14,572 nt of DNA from CAZVEE01 sp964625525 (GTDB lineage Bacteria > Pseudomonadota > Alphaproteobacteria > JAJFIK01). Numbering within the stretch: the stretch's first letter is position 1; every line of letters begins with the position of its first letter. The notes under the pieces are model-generated. The model had not been told where the DNA came from. It made no database searches and worked only from the letters and a program-made list of their open reading frames with translations. Shown here in pieces: positions 5,722 to 14,572 of the stretch. The stretch is from the NCBI GenBank assembly GCA_964625525.1, contig CAZVEE010000087.1, positions 1-14,572 of the forward strand, read 5' to 3'. The translations under genes and the position numbers were made by a program.

Positions 5722-6696
5722 ATGTGGATCAGCAAGCGGCGCGGATGGGAGATCCCGGAGCGCGAGGCGACACCGGAAGATCTGTTTGTGAACCGACGCC
5801 GGCTGCTCGGCGCGGGCTTAGGGCTTCTTGCCGCGCCCATGGCCGGCAGTCTGCTCGGGGCGAGCGCTGCGCGGGCGCAAGAGAGTGATGATCCGACGGC
5901 AGATCTCTATCCGGCTGCACGCAATGAGCGTTATGTCTTGGACCGGGACGTGACGGATGAAGCCGTCAGTTCCACCTATAACAATTTCTACGAATTCGGC
6001 TCATCCAAGCGGATTTCACGGGCGGCCCAGCGGCTGAAGACGCGCCCCTGGACGGTCACGTTTGATGGCCTAGTGGAAGAAGAGCGCATGGTCGATATCG
6101 ACTCGCTTATCCGGGCCATGCCGCTGGAGGAGCGGCTTTATCGTTTGCGTTGTGTGGAAGCCTGGGCGATGGCCGTGCCGTGGACGGGCTTTCCGCTGGC
6201 AGCACTGGTGGATATGGCGCGTCCATTGTCCTCGGCGCAGTATGTGCGCATGGAGACCTTTTTTGACACCTCTGTCGCGCCGCAGCAGCGCGCGCCCTGG
6301 TACCCCTGGCCTTATACGGAAGGGCTGACCATGGCGGAGGCCACCAATGAGCTGGCATTCATGGTCACCGGCGCTTACGGAAAGCCACTGGCCAAGCAGT
6401 TCGGCGCGCCGCTGCGCTTGGCAGTGCCCTGGAAATATGGGTTTAAATCCATCAAGTCGGTCGTGCGCTTTACGTTTACGGCGGAGCGGCCCGTGAGTTT
6501 CTGGGAGAATATTCAGGGCTCGGAATACGGCTTTTGGGCCAATGTGAACCCGGACGTGCCCCATCCCCGCTGGTCCCAAGCCACCGAGCGGCTGATCGGA
6601 TCGGAAGAGCGGGTGCCGACGCAGATATATAACGGCTATGGAGATTTCGTAGCTGATCTGTACACCGATCTTCAAGATCAGGTGCTGTACCGATAG
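5722..6696 (+). CDS. msrP: MsrP (YedY): periplasmic methionine-sulfoxide reductase, molybdopterin catalytic subunit
   Basis: A 324-residue molybdenum-cofactor enzyme that reduces methionine sulfoxide in oxidised periplasmic proteins. A Tat signal is clear: NRRRLLGAGLGLLAAP (24-39) with an ARAQ cleavage region near residue 53. The sulfite-oxidase-type fold shows YNNFYEFGSSK (86-96), PWTVTFDGLVEEERMVDIDSL, and YRLRCVEAWAMAVPWTGFPL with the Mo-ligand Cys144. Further on are APWYPWPYTEGLTMAEA and GAPLRLAVPWKYGFKSIKS, all typical of MsrP. GGGGAGGC sets the ATG at 5722. The usual partner MsrQ (YedZ, a haem membrane protein that supplies electrons) is not next to it; the following gene, 8 nt on, is a HAD phosphatase. 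Electrons must therefore come from MsrQ encoded elsewhere or another donor. Confidence 0.93.
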   Translation: MWISKRRGWEIPEREATPEDLFVNRRRLLGAGLGLLAAPMAGSLLGASAARAQESDDPTADLYPAARNERYVLDRDVTDEAVSSTYNNFYEFGSSKRISRAAQRLKTRPWTVTFDGLVEEERMVDIDSLIRAMPLEERLYRLRCVEAWAMAVPWTGFPLAALVDMARPLSSAQYVRMETFFDTSVAPQQRAPWYPWPYTEGLTMAEATNELAFMVTGAYGKPLAKQFGAPLRLAVPWKYGFKSIKSVVRFTFTAERPVSFWENIQGSEYGFWANVNPDVPHPRWSQATERLIGSEERVPTQIYNGYGDFVADLYTDLQDQVLYR

Positions 6697-6704
6697 GAGC
6701 GGGG

Positions 6705-7373
6705 ATGAGCGCGCAGAGGGGGCGACCCGACCTCGTCATTTTTGATTGTGATGGGGTGCTGGTGGACACCGAACCTTTGGCGGAACGGGCCATGGGGGAG
6801 GCGCTTGCGGAAATCGGCATGGCGATGAGCCGGGACGACATGCGCCAGCGCTTTCGCGGCCTGTCCATGACCAGCGTCGCAAAGGTGCTCGAGGAGTTGC
6901 GCGGCGCGCCGCTGCCCGAGGGCTGGATAGAGTCCTTGAAAGAGCGGGATTTCGCCCTGTTTGCGCGGGAACTGGAGGCTGTTCCAGGCGTTGCGGCGCT
7001 GGTGCAGCAGCTGCGCGGGCAGGGGCTTGCTTATTGCGTGGCATCCTCGGGCAGCACGGAGAAGATGCGCTTCACGCTCGGTCATACCGGGCTGCTGCCA
7101 TTCTTTGACAACGTGTTGTTCAGTGCCAGCATGGTGGCACGCGGCAAGCCGTTTCCCGATTTGTTTCTATTCGCGGCCGAGCATATGGGGGCCGCCCCCG
7201 GCGCATGCGTGGTGATCGAGGACAGTGTGCACGGCACCACGGCGGGCGTGGCGGCCGGTATGCGGGTGCTGTCCTATGCGGGCGCGGCTGACGCGGATCA
7301 AGAGGCCTTGGCGCAGGCGGGGGGAACCGTGTTCACGGCCATGGATCAGGTGCCCGCGCTGTTGCAGATATGA
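6705..7373 (+). CDS. HAD-superfamily phosphatase (subfamily IA)
   Basis: A 222-residue cytoplasmic haloacid dehalogenase-like hydrolase. All four motifs are visible: motif I DCDGVLVDTE with nucleophile Asp14 and acid/base Asp16; motif II with SSGS (114-117); motif III Lys148 in RGKPFPDLFLFA; motif IV IEDSVHG with Glu172/Asp173. A helical cap lies between residues ~21 and 90. The overall look resembles YieH/beta-phosphoglucomutase-type enzymes acting on small sugar phosphates or related metabolites, but the substrate cannot be told from sequence. It starts 8 nt after the msrP stop, with AGGAG before the ATG, so it is probably co-transcribed with msrP; a functional link is not evident. Confidence 0.85.
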   Translation: MSAQRGRPDLVIFDCDGVLVDTEPLAERAMGEALAEIGMAMSRDDMRQRFRGLSMTSVAKVLEELRGAPLPEGWIESLKERDFALFARELEAVPGVAALVQQLRGQGLAYCVASSGSTEKMRFTLGHTGLLPFFDNVLFSASMVARGKPFPDLFLFAAEHMGAAPGACVVIEDSVHGTTAGVAAGMRVLSYAGAADADQEALAQAGGTVFTAMDQVPALLQI

Positions 7374-7377
7374 GCCC

Positions 7378-7399
7378 GGGCCAGCCGGCAAAGGCCCTT
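7378..7399 (+). terminator. Weak hairpin after the HAD gene
   Basis: GGGCC (7378-7382) and GGCCC (7393-7397) form a 5-bp stem with a 10-nt loop, followed by TTAAAAT. It begins just after the HAD stop codon and may end the msrP-HAD transcript, but the stem is short and the T-run minimal. Confidence 0.25.
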
Positions 7400-7438
7400 A
7401 AAATGCGGCCTTAGAGCACCCACGCGGTGCGCACCATC

Positions 7439-7468
7439 AAAAAAAGGGCCGGGCGCTGAGGCCCGGCC
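7439..7468 (-). terminator. Strong intrinsic terminator (minus strand)
   Basis: GGCCGGGC (7468-7461) and GCCCGGCC (7454-7447) form a perfect 8-bp G/C stem with loop CUCAGC; after one C come seven U (7445-7439). It terminates minus-strand transcripts from the lsrB side, including the candidate sRNA. On the plus strand there is no T-run, so it does not serve the HAD gene. Confidence 0.85.
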
Positions 7469-7570
7469 AAGTCATATTATGGGAGGTGCCACGCCGGGGG
7501 AAGGTGCGGCACATGCCGTCAAGGGGAACGGCTTCGGATGCAGCGGGCGCCTTGGGGAAACGACCGCCTG
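7439..7570 (-). ncRNA. Candidate trans-acting small RNA with C-rich loops
   Basis: On the minus strand, downstream of the LsrB-like regulator, about 130 nt fold into a chain of hairpins ending in a strong terminator. Stem 1 uses GGCG/CGCC around 7568-7546, with UUUCCCC in its loop. Stem 2 is GCCGU/ACGGC (7532-7528 with 7519-7515) with loop UCCCCUUG. Stem 3 is GUGCC/GGCAC (7512-7508 with 7490-7486, plus a G-U and a C-G) with loop ACCUUCCCCCGGC. Then comes an unpaired CUCCCAUAAUAUGACUU, then the terminator with seven U. Four C-rich tracts that could pair with Shine-Dalgarno sequences resemble the design of alphaproteobacterial AbcR (alpha-r15) and alpha-r14 RNAs. A possible promoter is TTGAAT (7604-7599), 17-nt spacer, TAGGTA (7581-7576). 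It has no plausible coding content. It could instead be only the lsrB 3' UTR. Confidence 0.5.
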
Positions 7571-7691
7571 CTGATTACCTAACAATGCAACTCTTAATAT
7601 TCAATGACCGGGCATGCATGAAACCCATGCGCGGGCTGCATGTCTTGTTTCCGCCATCGCACCGTCACGGGGGTGTCAAGAAATGGCGGCG

Positions 7692-8591
7692 TCAATAAAT
7701 CCACTCGCGGGTCCGCTCCAGCACAAAGTCGCGGAAGACACCAACACGTTTGGAATGGCGCAACTCTTCCGCATACACGAAATGAGTGTCGAAGGTGGGG
7801 CCGTCCAGACCCGGTAACAGACGCACCAGACGCGGATTGCTGGCGCACAGATAATCCGGAAGCGCCGCGATGCCCATGCCCGCTTCTGCGGCCCGGGCAA
7901 TGCCTAGGATGCAATTGACACTGAAAGTGCCGCCTTGGTCCTCCAAAGGGCCGTGGCCGCGCGCCAGCGTGCCAAGCCAGTTCACCGGCGCAATGGGCTT
8001 GGGCACATTGGCGCCGTAGAGGATGATGTCGTGGCGCGCCAGATCCTGTGGCCCGGCGGGCATGCCCCGGCGCTCCAGATAGGCGCCAGAGGCGTAGAGG
8101 TGATAGTGGACGCAAAACAACTTGCGCTGGATCAGGTCCCCTTGCGCGGGCGCGTGCAGGCGGATGGCGACATCCGCCTCCCGGTTGGCGAGATCAAGCT
8201 CGGTATCCGTCAGCAACAATTCGACGGCAATGTCGGGATAGAGGCGTGTGAAATCCGATAGCCGCGGCGTAAGCCATGCGGTGCCGAAGCCCACTGTCGT
8301 GGTCACGCGCAACCGGCCACGCGGTTTCTCGCGGCTGTCGAGGAGCAGGCTCTCGGATTCGCTGATGTGCGCTTCGACCGCGCGGGTGGCCGCAAACAGG
8401 ATCTCGCCTTGTTCGGTGGGGACGAGCCCTCTGGCGTGGCGGTGGAAGAGCACCACGCTCAAGTGCTCTTCCAGGGCGCTGATCTGGCGGCTGACGGCGG
8501 ATTGGCTCAGGCCCAGCGCATCGCCGGCATGGGTGAAACTGCCCGCCTTGGCCACGGCGTGAAACACCCGCAACTTGTCCCAGTGCAACAC
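7692..8591 (-). CDS. lsrB: LysR-type transcriptional regulator, LsrB/VtlR-like
   Basis: A 299-residue LysR regulator: winged helix-turn-helix at 1-60 (LRVFHAVAKAGSFTHAGDAL then GLSQSAVSRQISALEEHL) and a two-lobed effector domain from about residue 92 (RGRLRVTTTVGFGTAWLTPRL). The opening, the FHRHARGLVPTEQGE hinge, the DLIQRKLFCVHYHLYASGAYL segment and the C-terminal VFRDFV match, from memory, rhizobial LsrB and Brucella/Agrobacterium VtlR. Those control oxidative-stress, envelope and sRNA (AbcR2) genes. Cysteines at 160, 227 and 249 of the effector domain could be redox-active, as proposed for LsrB, but this is inference. The start is GTG at 8591 with GGAG 8 nt before it. It follows trxB by 27 nt, a likely operon and a conserved neighbour pair as I recall. 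Confidence 0.85.
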   Translation of the reverse strand: MLHWDKLRVFHAVAKAGSFTHAGDALGLSQSAVSRQISALEEHLSVVLFHRHARGLVPTEQGEILFAATRAVEAHISESESLLLDSREKPRGRLRVTTTVGFGTAWLTPRLSDFTRLYPDIAVELLLTDTELDLANREADVAIRLHAPAQGDLIQRKLFCVHYHLYASGAYLERRGMPAGPQDLARHDIILYGANVPKPIAPVNWLGTLARGHGPLEDQGGTFSVNCILGIARAAEAGMGIAALPDYLCASNPRLVRLLPGLDGPTFDTHFVYAEELRHSKRVGVFRDFVLERTREWIY

Positions 8592-8618
8592 GCCGAACTC
8601 TCCGTGGCCGACTCCAGA

Positions 8619-9584
8619 CTATTCCGCCGCCTGATGGGTCTCTTCCTGGGCGGCGAGATACTTCTCTGCCTCAAGCGCCGCCATGCAGCCCATGCCGGCG
8701 GCCGTCACCGCCTGGCGATAGATGTCGTCGGTCACATCGCCAGCGGCATAGACGCCGGGAACACTGGTCGCGGTGGAGTCCGCCCCGGTGACGATGTAAC
8801 CGCCGGACTTCATCTCCATCTGGCCCGTGAACAGCTCGGTGGCGGGGGCATGGCCAATGGCAATGAACACGCCGTGTACGGACCGCTCCTGCGTTTCGCC
8901 CGTCTTGACGTGGCGCAGACGCACGCCAGTGACCCCCAGCGGATCCTCCGTGCCCAGCACTTCATCAAGCACGCTGTCCCACACCACCTCGATCTTGGGG
9001 TGTTTCAGCAGGCGGTCTTGGAGGATGCGCTCGGCGCGCAAGGAGTCGCGCCGGTGCACCAGGGTGACTTTCGAGGCGAAATTGGTGAGGAACAGGGCCT
9101 CTTCCACGGCCGTGTTGCCGCCGCCAACCACCATCACTTCTTTTTCGCGATAGAAGAAGCCGTCGCAGGTAGCGCAGGCCGAGACGCCAAATCCCTGGAA
9201 TTTCTGTTCCGACGGCAGATCGAGCCAGCGCGCCTGAGCCCCGGTGGCGATAATCAGCGTGTCGCAGGTATAGGTGTCGCCGCTGTCGCCGATCAGGCGG
9301 AAGGGGCGCTGATCAAGTTCCGCTTTCACCACCATGTCATGGACCATGCGCGTGCCCACATGTTCGGCCTGGGCGCGCATCTGATCCATCAGCCAGGGCC
9401 CCTGGATGACGTCGGCAAAACCCGGATAATTCTCCACATCGGTGGTGATGGTGAGCTGGCCGCCCGGTTGCAGGCCCTGCACCAGCATAGGCTCCAGCAT
9501 GGCGCGCGCAGCGTAGATGGCGGCGGTGTAGCCTGCGGGGCCGGACCCCAGGATCAGGACTTTGGCGTGATGGTTTTGAGCCAT
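8619..9584 (-). CDS. trxB: Thioredoxin-disulfide reductase
   Basis: A 321-residue cytoplasmic flavoenzyme that passes electrons from NADPH through FAD and a CxxC disulfide to thioredoxin. The FAD-binding GSGPAG (13-18), the GGQLTITTDVENYPGF segment (41-56), the redox pair Cys137/Cys140 in ACATCDGFF, the NADPH-binding GGGNTA (154-159) and the terminal YAAGDVTDDIYRQAVTAAG are all present. Length is typical of the low-molecular-weight class. The frame is open upstream, but AGGGAGA just before the ATG at 9584 and the family N-terminus support this start. It lies 69 nt after the ELM1-like gene and 27 nt before lsrB. It supplies thioredoxin for reductases and peroxidases in the cytoplasm. Confidence 0.96.
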   Translation of the reverse strand: MAQNHHAKVLILGSGPAGYTAAIYAARAMLEPMLVQGLQPGGQLTITTDVENYPGFADVIQGPWLMDQMRAQAEHVGTRMVHDMVVKAELDQRPFRLIGDSGDTYTCDTLIIATGAQARWLDLPSEQKFQGFGVSACATCDGFFYREKEVMVVGGGNTAVEEALFLTNFASKVTLVHRRDSLRAERILQDRLLKHPKIEVVWDSVLDEVLGTEDPLGVTGVRLRHVKTGETQERSVHGVFIAIGHAPATELFTGQMEMKSGGYIVTGADSTATSVPGVYAAGDVTDDIYRQAVTAAGMGCMAALEAEKYLAAQEETHQAAE

Positions 9585-9653
9585 GGGCTGTCTCCCTCGC
9601 CGGGCGCGGTCCCTCAAGGGAGGGCGCGGGGGCGGTCTTATCCAATCAAGCGG

Positions 9654-10676
9654 TCACGTAACATGCGGGGCGCGGGATTCAAGCGCTGACCGGATCGCCT
9701 GGGCCGCGCGGGCCGTCTCCGCCAATGGCTCATAGGACCAGCTCTCAAGCTGTCCCGAGAAAGGGCGCGCCACGCCCCGTGCGGCCATTTCCCGGTGGAA
9801 ACGGTCGAATTTCGCAGTGCCGCCATCCAGCGGCAGAATGTGCACCGGTTTGCCCGTGGCTCCCGCTTCAGTGACCATATTGGTCGAGTCGGCGGTCACG
9901 AGAATGTGGTCCGCATGGGCCAGCAGGCCAAAATAGGGGTTTTCCCCGCTGCCGTCCCAGAGATAGGCGCCGCTGCCATCAAGGGCGGTGCGCAGAATGG
10001 CCTCGTTCTCCTGGCCGGTGCGCCGAGAGGTGGTGATGGCCAGACCCACACCTTGGTCGCTGAGCCGCCGCAAATCCCCCGCCAAGGCCCGCATGCGCGG
10101 CCCATCCAGACGATAGGCGCGGCTTGAGCCGCCGATGAGAACGCCGGCGAGGGGGCGTGGTAGAGCCGCGAAGGTGTCGGCAAAAGCCCCATGGCCCGCC
10201 GCCAGGGTCTCGGCCGTCACCCGGTGCGGCGAGCCCAGCAGCGGCAGCACAGTGGGGCCAGTGAGCCCGTCATGGCTCGGCGGCAACACCAGGTCGAATT
10301 TGCCGGGATCCATGCGCGGATCCTGGGTTTGCACCGTCACGGTGCGCCCCCCGCTCGCGCGGCGCACGGCGAGCGACAGCGCCGCGCCGGCCCGCCCGCA
10401 CGCGATGAGCACATCCGGCCAGGGCGCGGCCACAGGATCGCTGCCGGGGGCGAGGAAGCGCAAAGGATCCGGGATGCCAAGACCCAACAGCCCATAGGGC
10501 AACCAACGCACTGGCGCGCGCAGGGCCACGGTTTTTTCGACAATGGTGAGGGGGCACAGCCGCGCCAGCGCTTCGGCAAGGCCCAGCACCTGATTCGCCA
10601 TGCCCCGACGCCCGTCCGACACGGCCCAGCAGGTGAGCGGCGCAGGTCCGCGCGCCGAGGAAGGATTTGCGCTCAT
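9654..10676 (-). CDS. ELM1-like (mitochondrial fission ELM1 / DUF1022) family protein
   Basis: A 340-residue protein of the family that includes plant ELM1 and many alphaproteobacterial members. Its fold resembles GT-B glycosyltransferases, but no bacterial function is firmly established to my knowledge. Family features seen: CWAVSDGRRGMANQVLGLAEAL (about 16-37), PDVLIACGRAGAALSLAVRR, TVQTQDPRMDPGKFDLVLPPSHDGL, GVLIGGSSRAYRL, the SRRTGQENEAILR segment, ENPYFGLLAHADHILVTADSTNMVTEAGATGKPVHIL, and the KFDRFHREMAARGVARPF end. The late Asp-Ser-x-Asn-Met and Glu positions look like a nucleotide-sugar pocket. The ribosome-binding site of the ATG at 10676 is weak. A perfect TATAAT lies upstream at 10721-10716. 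It is divergent from the Lrp gene and probably starts a unit with trxB and lsrB. Confidence 0.88.
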   Translation of the reverse strand: MSANPSSARGPAPLTCWAVSDGRRGMANQVLGLAEALARLCPLTIVEKTVALRAPVRWLPYGLLGLGIPDPLRFLAPGSDPVAAPWPDVLIACGRAGAALSLAVRRASGGRTVTVQTQDPRMDPGKFDLVLPPSHDGLTGPTVLPLLGSPHRVTAETLAAGHGAFADTFAALPRPLAGVLIGGSSRAYRLDGPRMRALAGDLRRLSDQGVGLAITTSRRTGQENEAILRTALDGSGAYLWDGSGENPYFGLLAHADHILVTADSTNMVTEAGATGKPVHILPLDGGTAKFDRFHREMAARGVARPFSGQLESWSYEPLAETARAAQAIRSALESRAPHVT

Positions 10677-10807
10677 GCCGCCATGGCCCTTGTTCGATCC
10701 GTGCGCCGTCTTGTAATTATATTGCGACTCAAGGGGCGGCGGCGCCGCTTCCTGTCCCCATTTTGCCAGGTCCGTGTCCTGGCCCCCCTTCGAATGAGCC
10801 CGCTCCC
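10677..10807. promoter_or_regulatory. Divergent promoter region between the ELM1-like and Lrp genes
   Basis: This 131-bp gap serves two divergent genes. On the minus strand TATAAT (10721-10716) is a perfect -10 about 40 nt before the ELM1-like start, without an obvious -35. On the plus strand TTGTTC (10690-10695), an 18-nt spacer and TAATTA (10714-10719) form a weak candidate for lrp. The AT-rich core TAATTATATTG stands out from the GC-rich flanks and could also be an Lrp site. No Shine-Dalgarno sequence is clear for the Lrp gene. Confidence 0.4.
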
Positions 10808-11281
10808 ATGCAAAAGGTCAAGCTCGACGCCATCGACCAGAAGATCCTCGCGGAGCTTCAAGCCAATGGCCGCATCACCAATGTGGAACTCGCCCGGCGC
10901 GTGGATATCTCCGCGCCGCCCTGCTTGCGCCGAGTGCGGGCGCTGGAAGAAGCCGGCTTGATCCGCGGCTATCACGCGGATTTGGATGCGCGCGGGCTTG
11001 GGTACCAGGTCACGGTCTATGTGCAAGTGGGCCTGGCGCGCCATGCGGAAGCGGATCTGCGCGCCTTTGAGCAGCTTGTCGGGGATTGGCCGCTGGTGCG
11101 CGAGTGTCACCTGCTGCAAGGGGACTATGATTTCCTGCTGAAATGCGTGGCGCGGGACCTGGAAGATTTCCAGAGCTTCCTGACAGATGCTCTGACCGCC
11201 TCACCGAATGTGGACAAGGTCAAGACCTCGATCGTGGTGCGGTCCGGCAAGCGCCTGCCCGGCGTGCCCATGAGCTTGTAG
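10808..11281 (+). CDS. Lrp/AsnC-family transcriptional regulator
   Basis: A 157-residue feast/famine regulator. The N-terminal helix-turn-helix reads LDAIDQKILAELQANGRITN then VELARRVDISAPPCLRRVRALEEAG (6-50), followed by LIRGYHADLDARGLGY and a RAM ligand-binding/oligomerisation domain (about 67-150: VTVYVQVGL, VRECHLLQGDYDFLLKCVARDLEDF, VDKVKTSIVV). Such proteins form octamers, sense amino acids and regulate metabolism and transport; the effector is unknown. The start at 10808 is chosen because the family N-terminus begins there; the frame extends upstream with Pro-rich sequence unlike the family. It is divergent from the ELM1-like gene and convergent with greA, 40 nt between stops. Confidence 0.9.
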   Translation: MQKVKLDAIDQKILAELQANGRITNVELARRVDISAPPCLRRVRALEEAGLIRGYHADLDARGLGYQVTVYVQVGLARHAEADLRAFEQLVGDWPLVRECHLLQGDYDFLLKCVARDLEDFQSFLTDALTASPNVDKVKTSIVVRSGKRLPGVPMSL

Positions 11282-11309
11282 CCCCGGCCACGCCGGCAGG
11301 ATCGGCGTC

Positions 11310-11337
11310 AAGCGAGTGGGGTCAGACCCACTCAAGC
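11310..11337. terminator. Hairpin between convergent lrp and greA
   Basis: GAGTGGG (11314-11320) and CCCACTC (11327-11333) pair perfectly around GTCAGA, and AAGC/GCTT extend the stem with an AA bulge. The loop contains the greA stop codon (11322-11324). There is no T-run on either side, so it may be a weak bidirectional or Rho-assisted terminator rather than a classic one. Confidence 0.35.
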
Positions 11338-11795
11338 TTCACGATTTCATAGGAGCGCCCGCCGCCAGGCGTTGCCACTTCGACCACATCGCCCGTGGAT
11401 TTGCCAATGAGGCCACGCGCGATGGGCGATGAAATGGAGATGAGGCCGGATTTCACATCCGCCTCATGATCGCCAACGATGCGGTAGCGTTTTTCCTCTT
11501 CCGTGTCCTCGTCGATCACGGTGACGGTGGCGCCGAATTTCACGGTATCGCCGGACAGTTTGGACGGGTCGATCACCTGGGCGCGGCCCAGCATGTCTTC
11601 CAGTTCCATCAAACGGCCTTCGATGAAGCTTTGGCGGTCTTTTGCCGCGTGATATTCGGCATTTTCAGACAGATCGCCGTGCTCTCGAGCTTCTGAGATC
11701 GCTTCGATCACTGCCGGGCGTTCAACACTTTTGAGATGCTTCAATTCGTCTTCCAGCACTTGATAGCCGGGAGCCGTCATCGGAATTTTGTCCAT
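11322..11795 (-). CDS. greA: Transcription elongation factor GreA
   Basis: A 157-residue GreA, which enters the RNA polymerase secondary channel and stimulates cleavage of backtracked RNA. The N-terminal antiparallel coiled coil (about 1-75) carries the acidic tip in REHGDLSENAEYHAAKDRQ, with Asp41 and Glu44 at the same positions as the catalytic pair of E. coli GreA. The C-terminal FKBP-like domain follows (VKFGATVTVIDEDTEEEKRY, the ISISSPIARGLIGKSTGDVVEV core, RSYEIVKLEWV). The MDKIPMTAPGYQVLEDELKHL start is the family one, although the ribosome-binding site is weak (ACAGG close to ATG). It lies downstream of carB in the same direction, separated by 312 nt with a possible terminator, so it likely has its own promoter. 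Confidence 0.95.
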   Translation of the reverse strand: MDKIPMTAPGYQVLEDELKHLKSVERPAVIEAISEAREHGDLSENAEYHAAKDRQSFIEGRLMELEDMLGRAQVIDPSKLSGDTVKFGATVTVIDEDTEEEKRYRIVGDHEADVKSGLISISSPIARGLIGKSTGDVVEVATPGGGRSYEIVKLEWV

Positions 11796-12107
11796 GGCCT
11801 GTCAACTCTGCGCGTTATCATTTGGCTTTCTGACAGTTTGTCCGGTCGGGAACGGATGACCGTTTCCTGCCGTCGTCGCTTCGGCATAGAGAGAGGCGCC
11901 ACTGTCAGAGACACCATTGGGTGCGGCCCTGACGAAGCTGAAATGCCGACCGCGCCAGCCGGGACAGCAGACGCGGTAACGAGAAAACCCATACATCAGA
12001 GCAGTGACCGCAAAGGCCCGGCGTTGAGACCGGACCTCGACGGGCATAGCAATTATGGCTAGGGCTGATGGGAGTAATCCATGGCGGGCGCCGTGGATCG
12101 TTCAGTT
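11796..12107 (-). other. 312-nt carB-greA intergenic region / greA leader
   Basis: No convincing gene is seen on either strand. It holds a terminator-like hairpin near carB (12012-12036) and, closer to greA, a GGAACGG/CCGTTTCC hairpin with an ATGA loop and one bulged T (starting near 11851), plus a GACA-GTT-TGTC repeat. No clear -35/-10 pair for greA was found. The length allows a long greA leader, as known in enterobacteria where a leader RNA is released upstream of greA, but nothing here proves one. Confidence 0.35.
12012..12036 (-). terminator. Possible carB terminator
   Basis: On the minus strand GGUCCGG (12036-12030) pairs with CCGGGCC (12021-12015), with one G-U, around a UCUCAACG loop, followed by UUUG. 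It begins 72 nt after the carB stop. Stem and loop resemble the terminator at 7439-7468 (a CTCAxCG loop), but the U-run is only three long. Confidence 0.4.

Positions 12108-14572
<2,465 letters not shown>

Noticed and set aside
7439..7468. Hairpin as terminator of the HAD gene on the plus strand
   Set aside because: The T-run lies only on the minus-strand 3' side; on the plus strand the stem is followed by AAGTCAT.
7674..7679. Perfect TTGACA (minus strand) just past the lsrB stop as sRNA promoter -35
   Set aside because: The hexamer 17 nt downstream is TGGCGG, not a -10; the TTGAAT/TAGGTA pair nearer the hairpins fits better, though also weak.
8367..9689. Long plus-strand open frame (440 codons) opposite trxB and lsrB
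   Set aside because: It spans two well-supported minus-strand genes and has no family features.

Overview
The window (about 14.6 kb, GC-rich, dense, GC-rich third codon positions) looks like ordinary chromosome of an alphaproteobacterium. The support is: the N-terminal WVPHRPxRPEKSEGG extension of UvrB, the ELM1-like (DUF1022) gene, a LysR regulator very close to rhizobial LsrB/VtlR directly downstream of trxB with an Lrp/AsnC gene nearby, and a Fur-family (Irr-like) box in front of dps. I cannot name the genus. No mobile element, CRISPR array, tRNA or rRNA was found.

Layout. Positions 1-1253 (minus): the 5' part of uvrB, broken by an in-frame TAA, behind a periplasmic YceI-family gene. Positions 1429-2749 (plus): a small membrane-anchored protein, an acylphosphatase and a membrane-anchored SRPBCC protein. 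Positions 2718-3407 (minus): a poorly recognisable membrane-anchored Pro/Ala/Arg-rich protein whose start codon lies in the loop of a long inverted repeat. Positions 3627-7373 (plus): aspartate aminotransferase with a strong terminator, an Irr-like palindrome, dps with its own terminator, the Tat-exported MsrP, and a HAD phosphatase. Positions 7439-10676 (minus): ELM1-like gene, trxB and lsrB-like regulator, followed by a stretch that I read as a small RNA with C-rich loops and a strong intrinsic terminator. Positions 10808-11281 (plus): Lrp/AsnC regulator. Positions 11322-14572 (minus): greA and, upstream of it, carB, which runs off the right edge and lacks its N-terminal ~270 residues.

Functional reading. 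Several genes deal with oxidative and iron stress: Dps, MsrP, TrxB and a LsrB-type regulator. They sit in separate transcription units, so this may be coincidence. The most interesting items are the candidate sRNA downstream of the LsrB-like regulator (four C-rich, anti-Shine-Dalgarno-like tracts, three of them in or near hairpin loops), the Irr-like operator of dps, and the nonsense codon in uvrB just before the DNA-binding beta-hairpin. Everything else is conventional housekeeping content.
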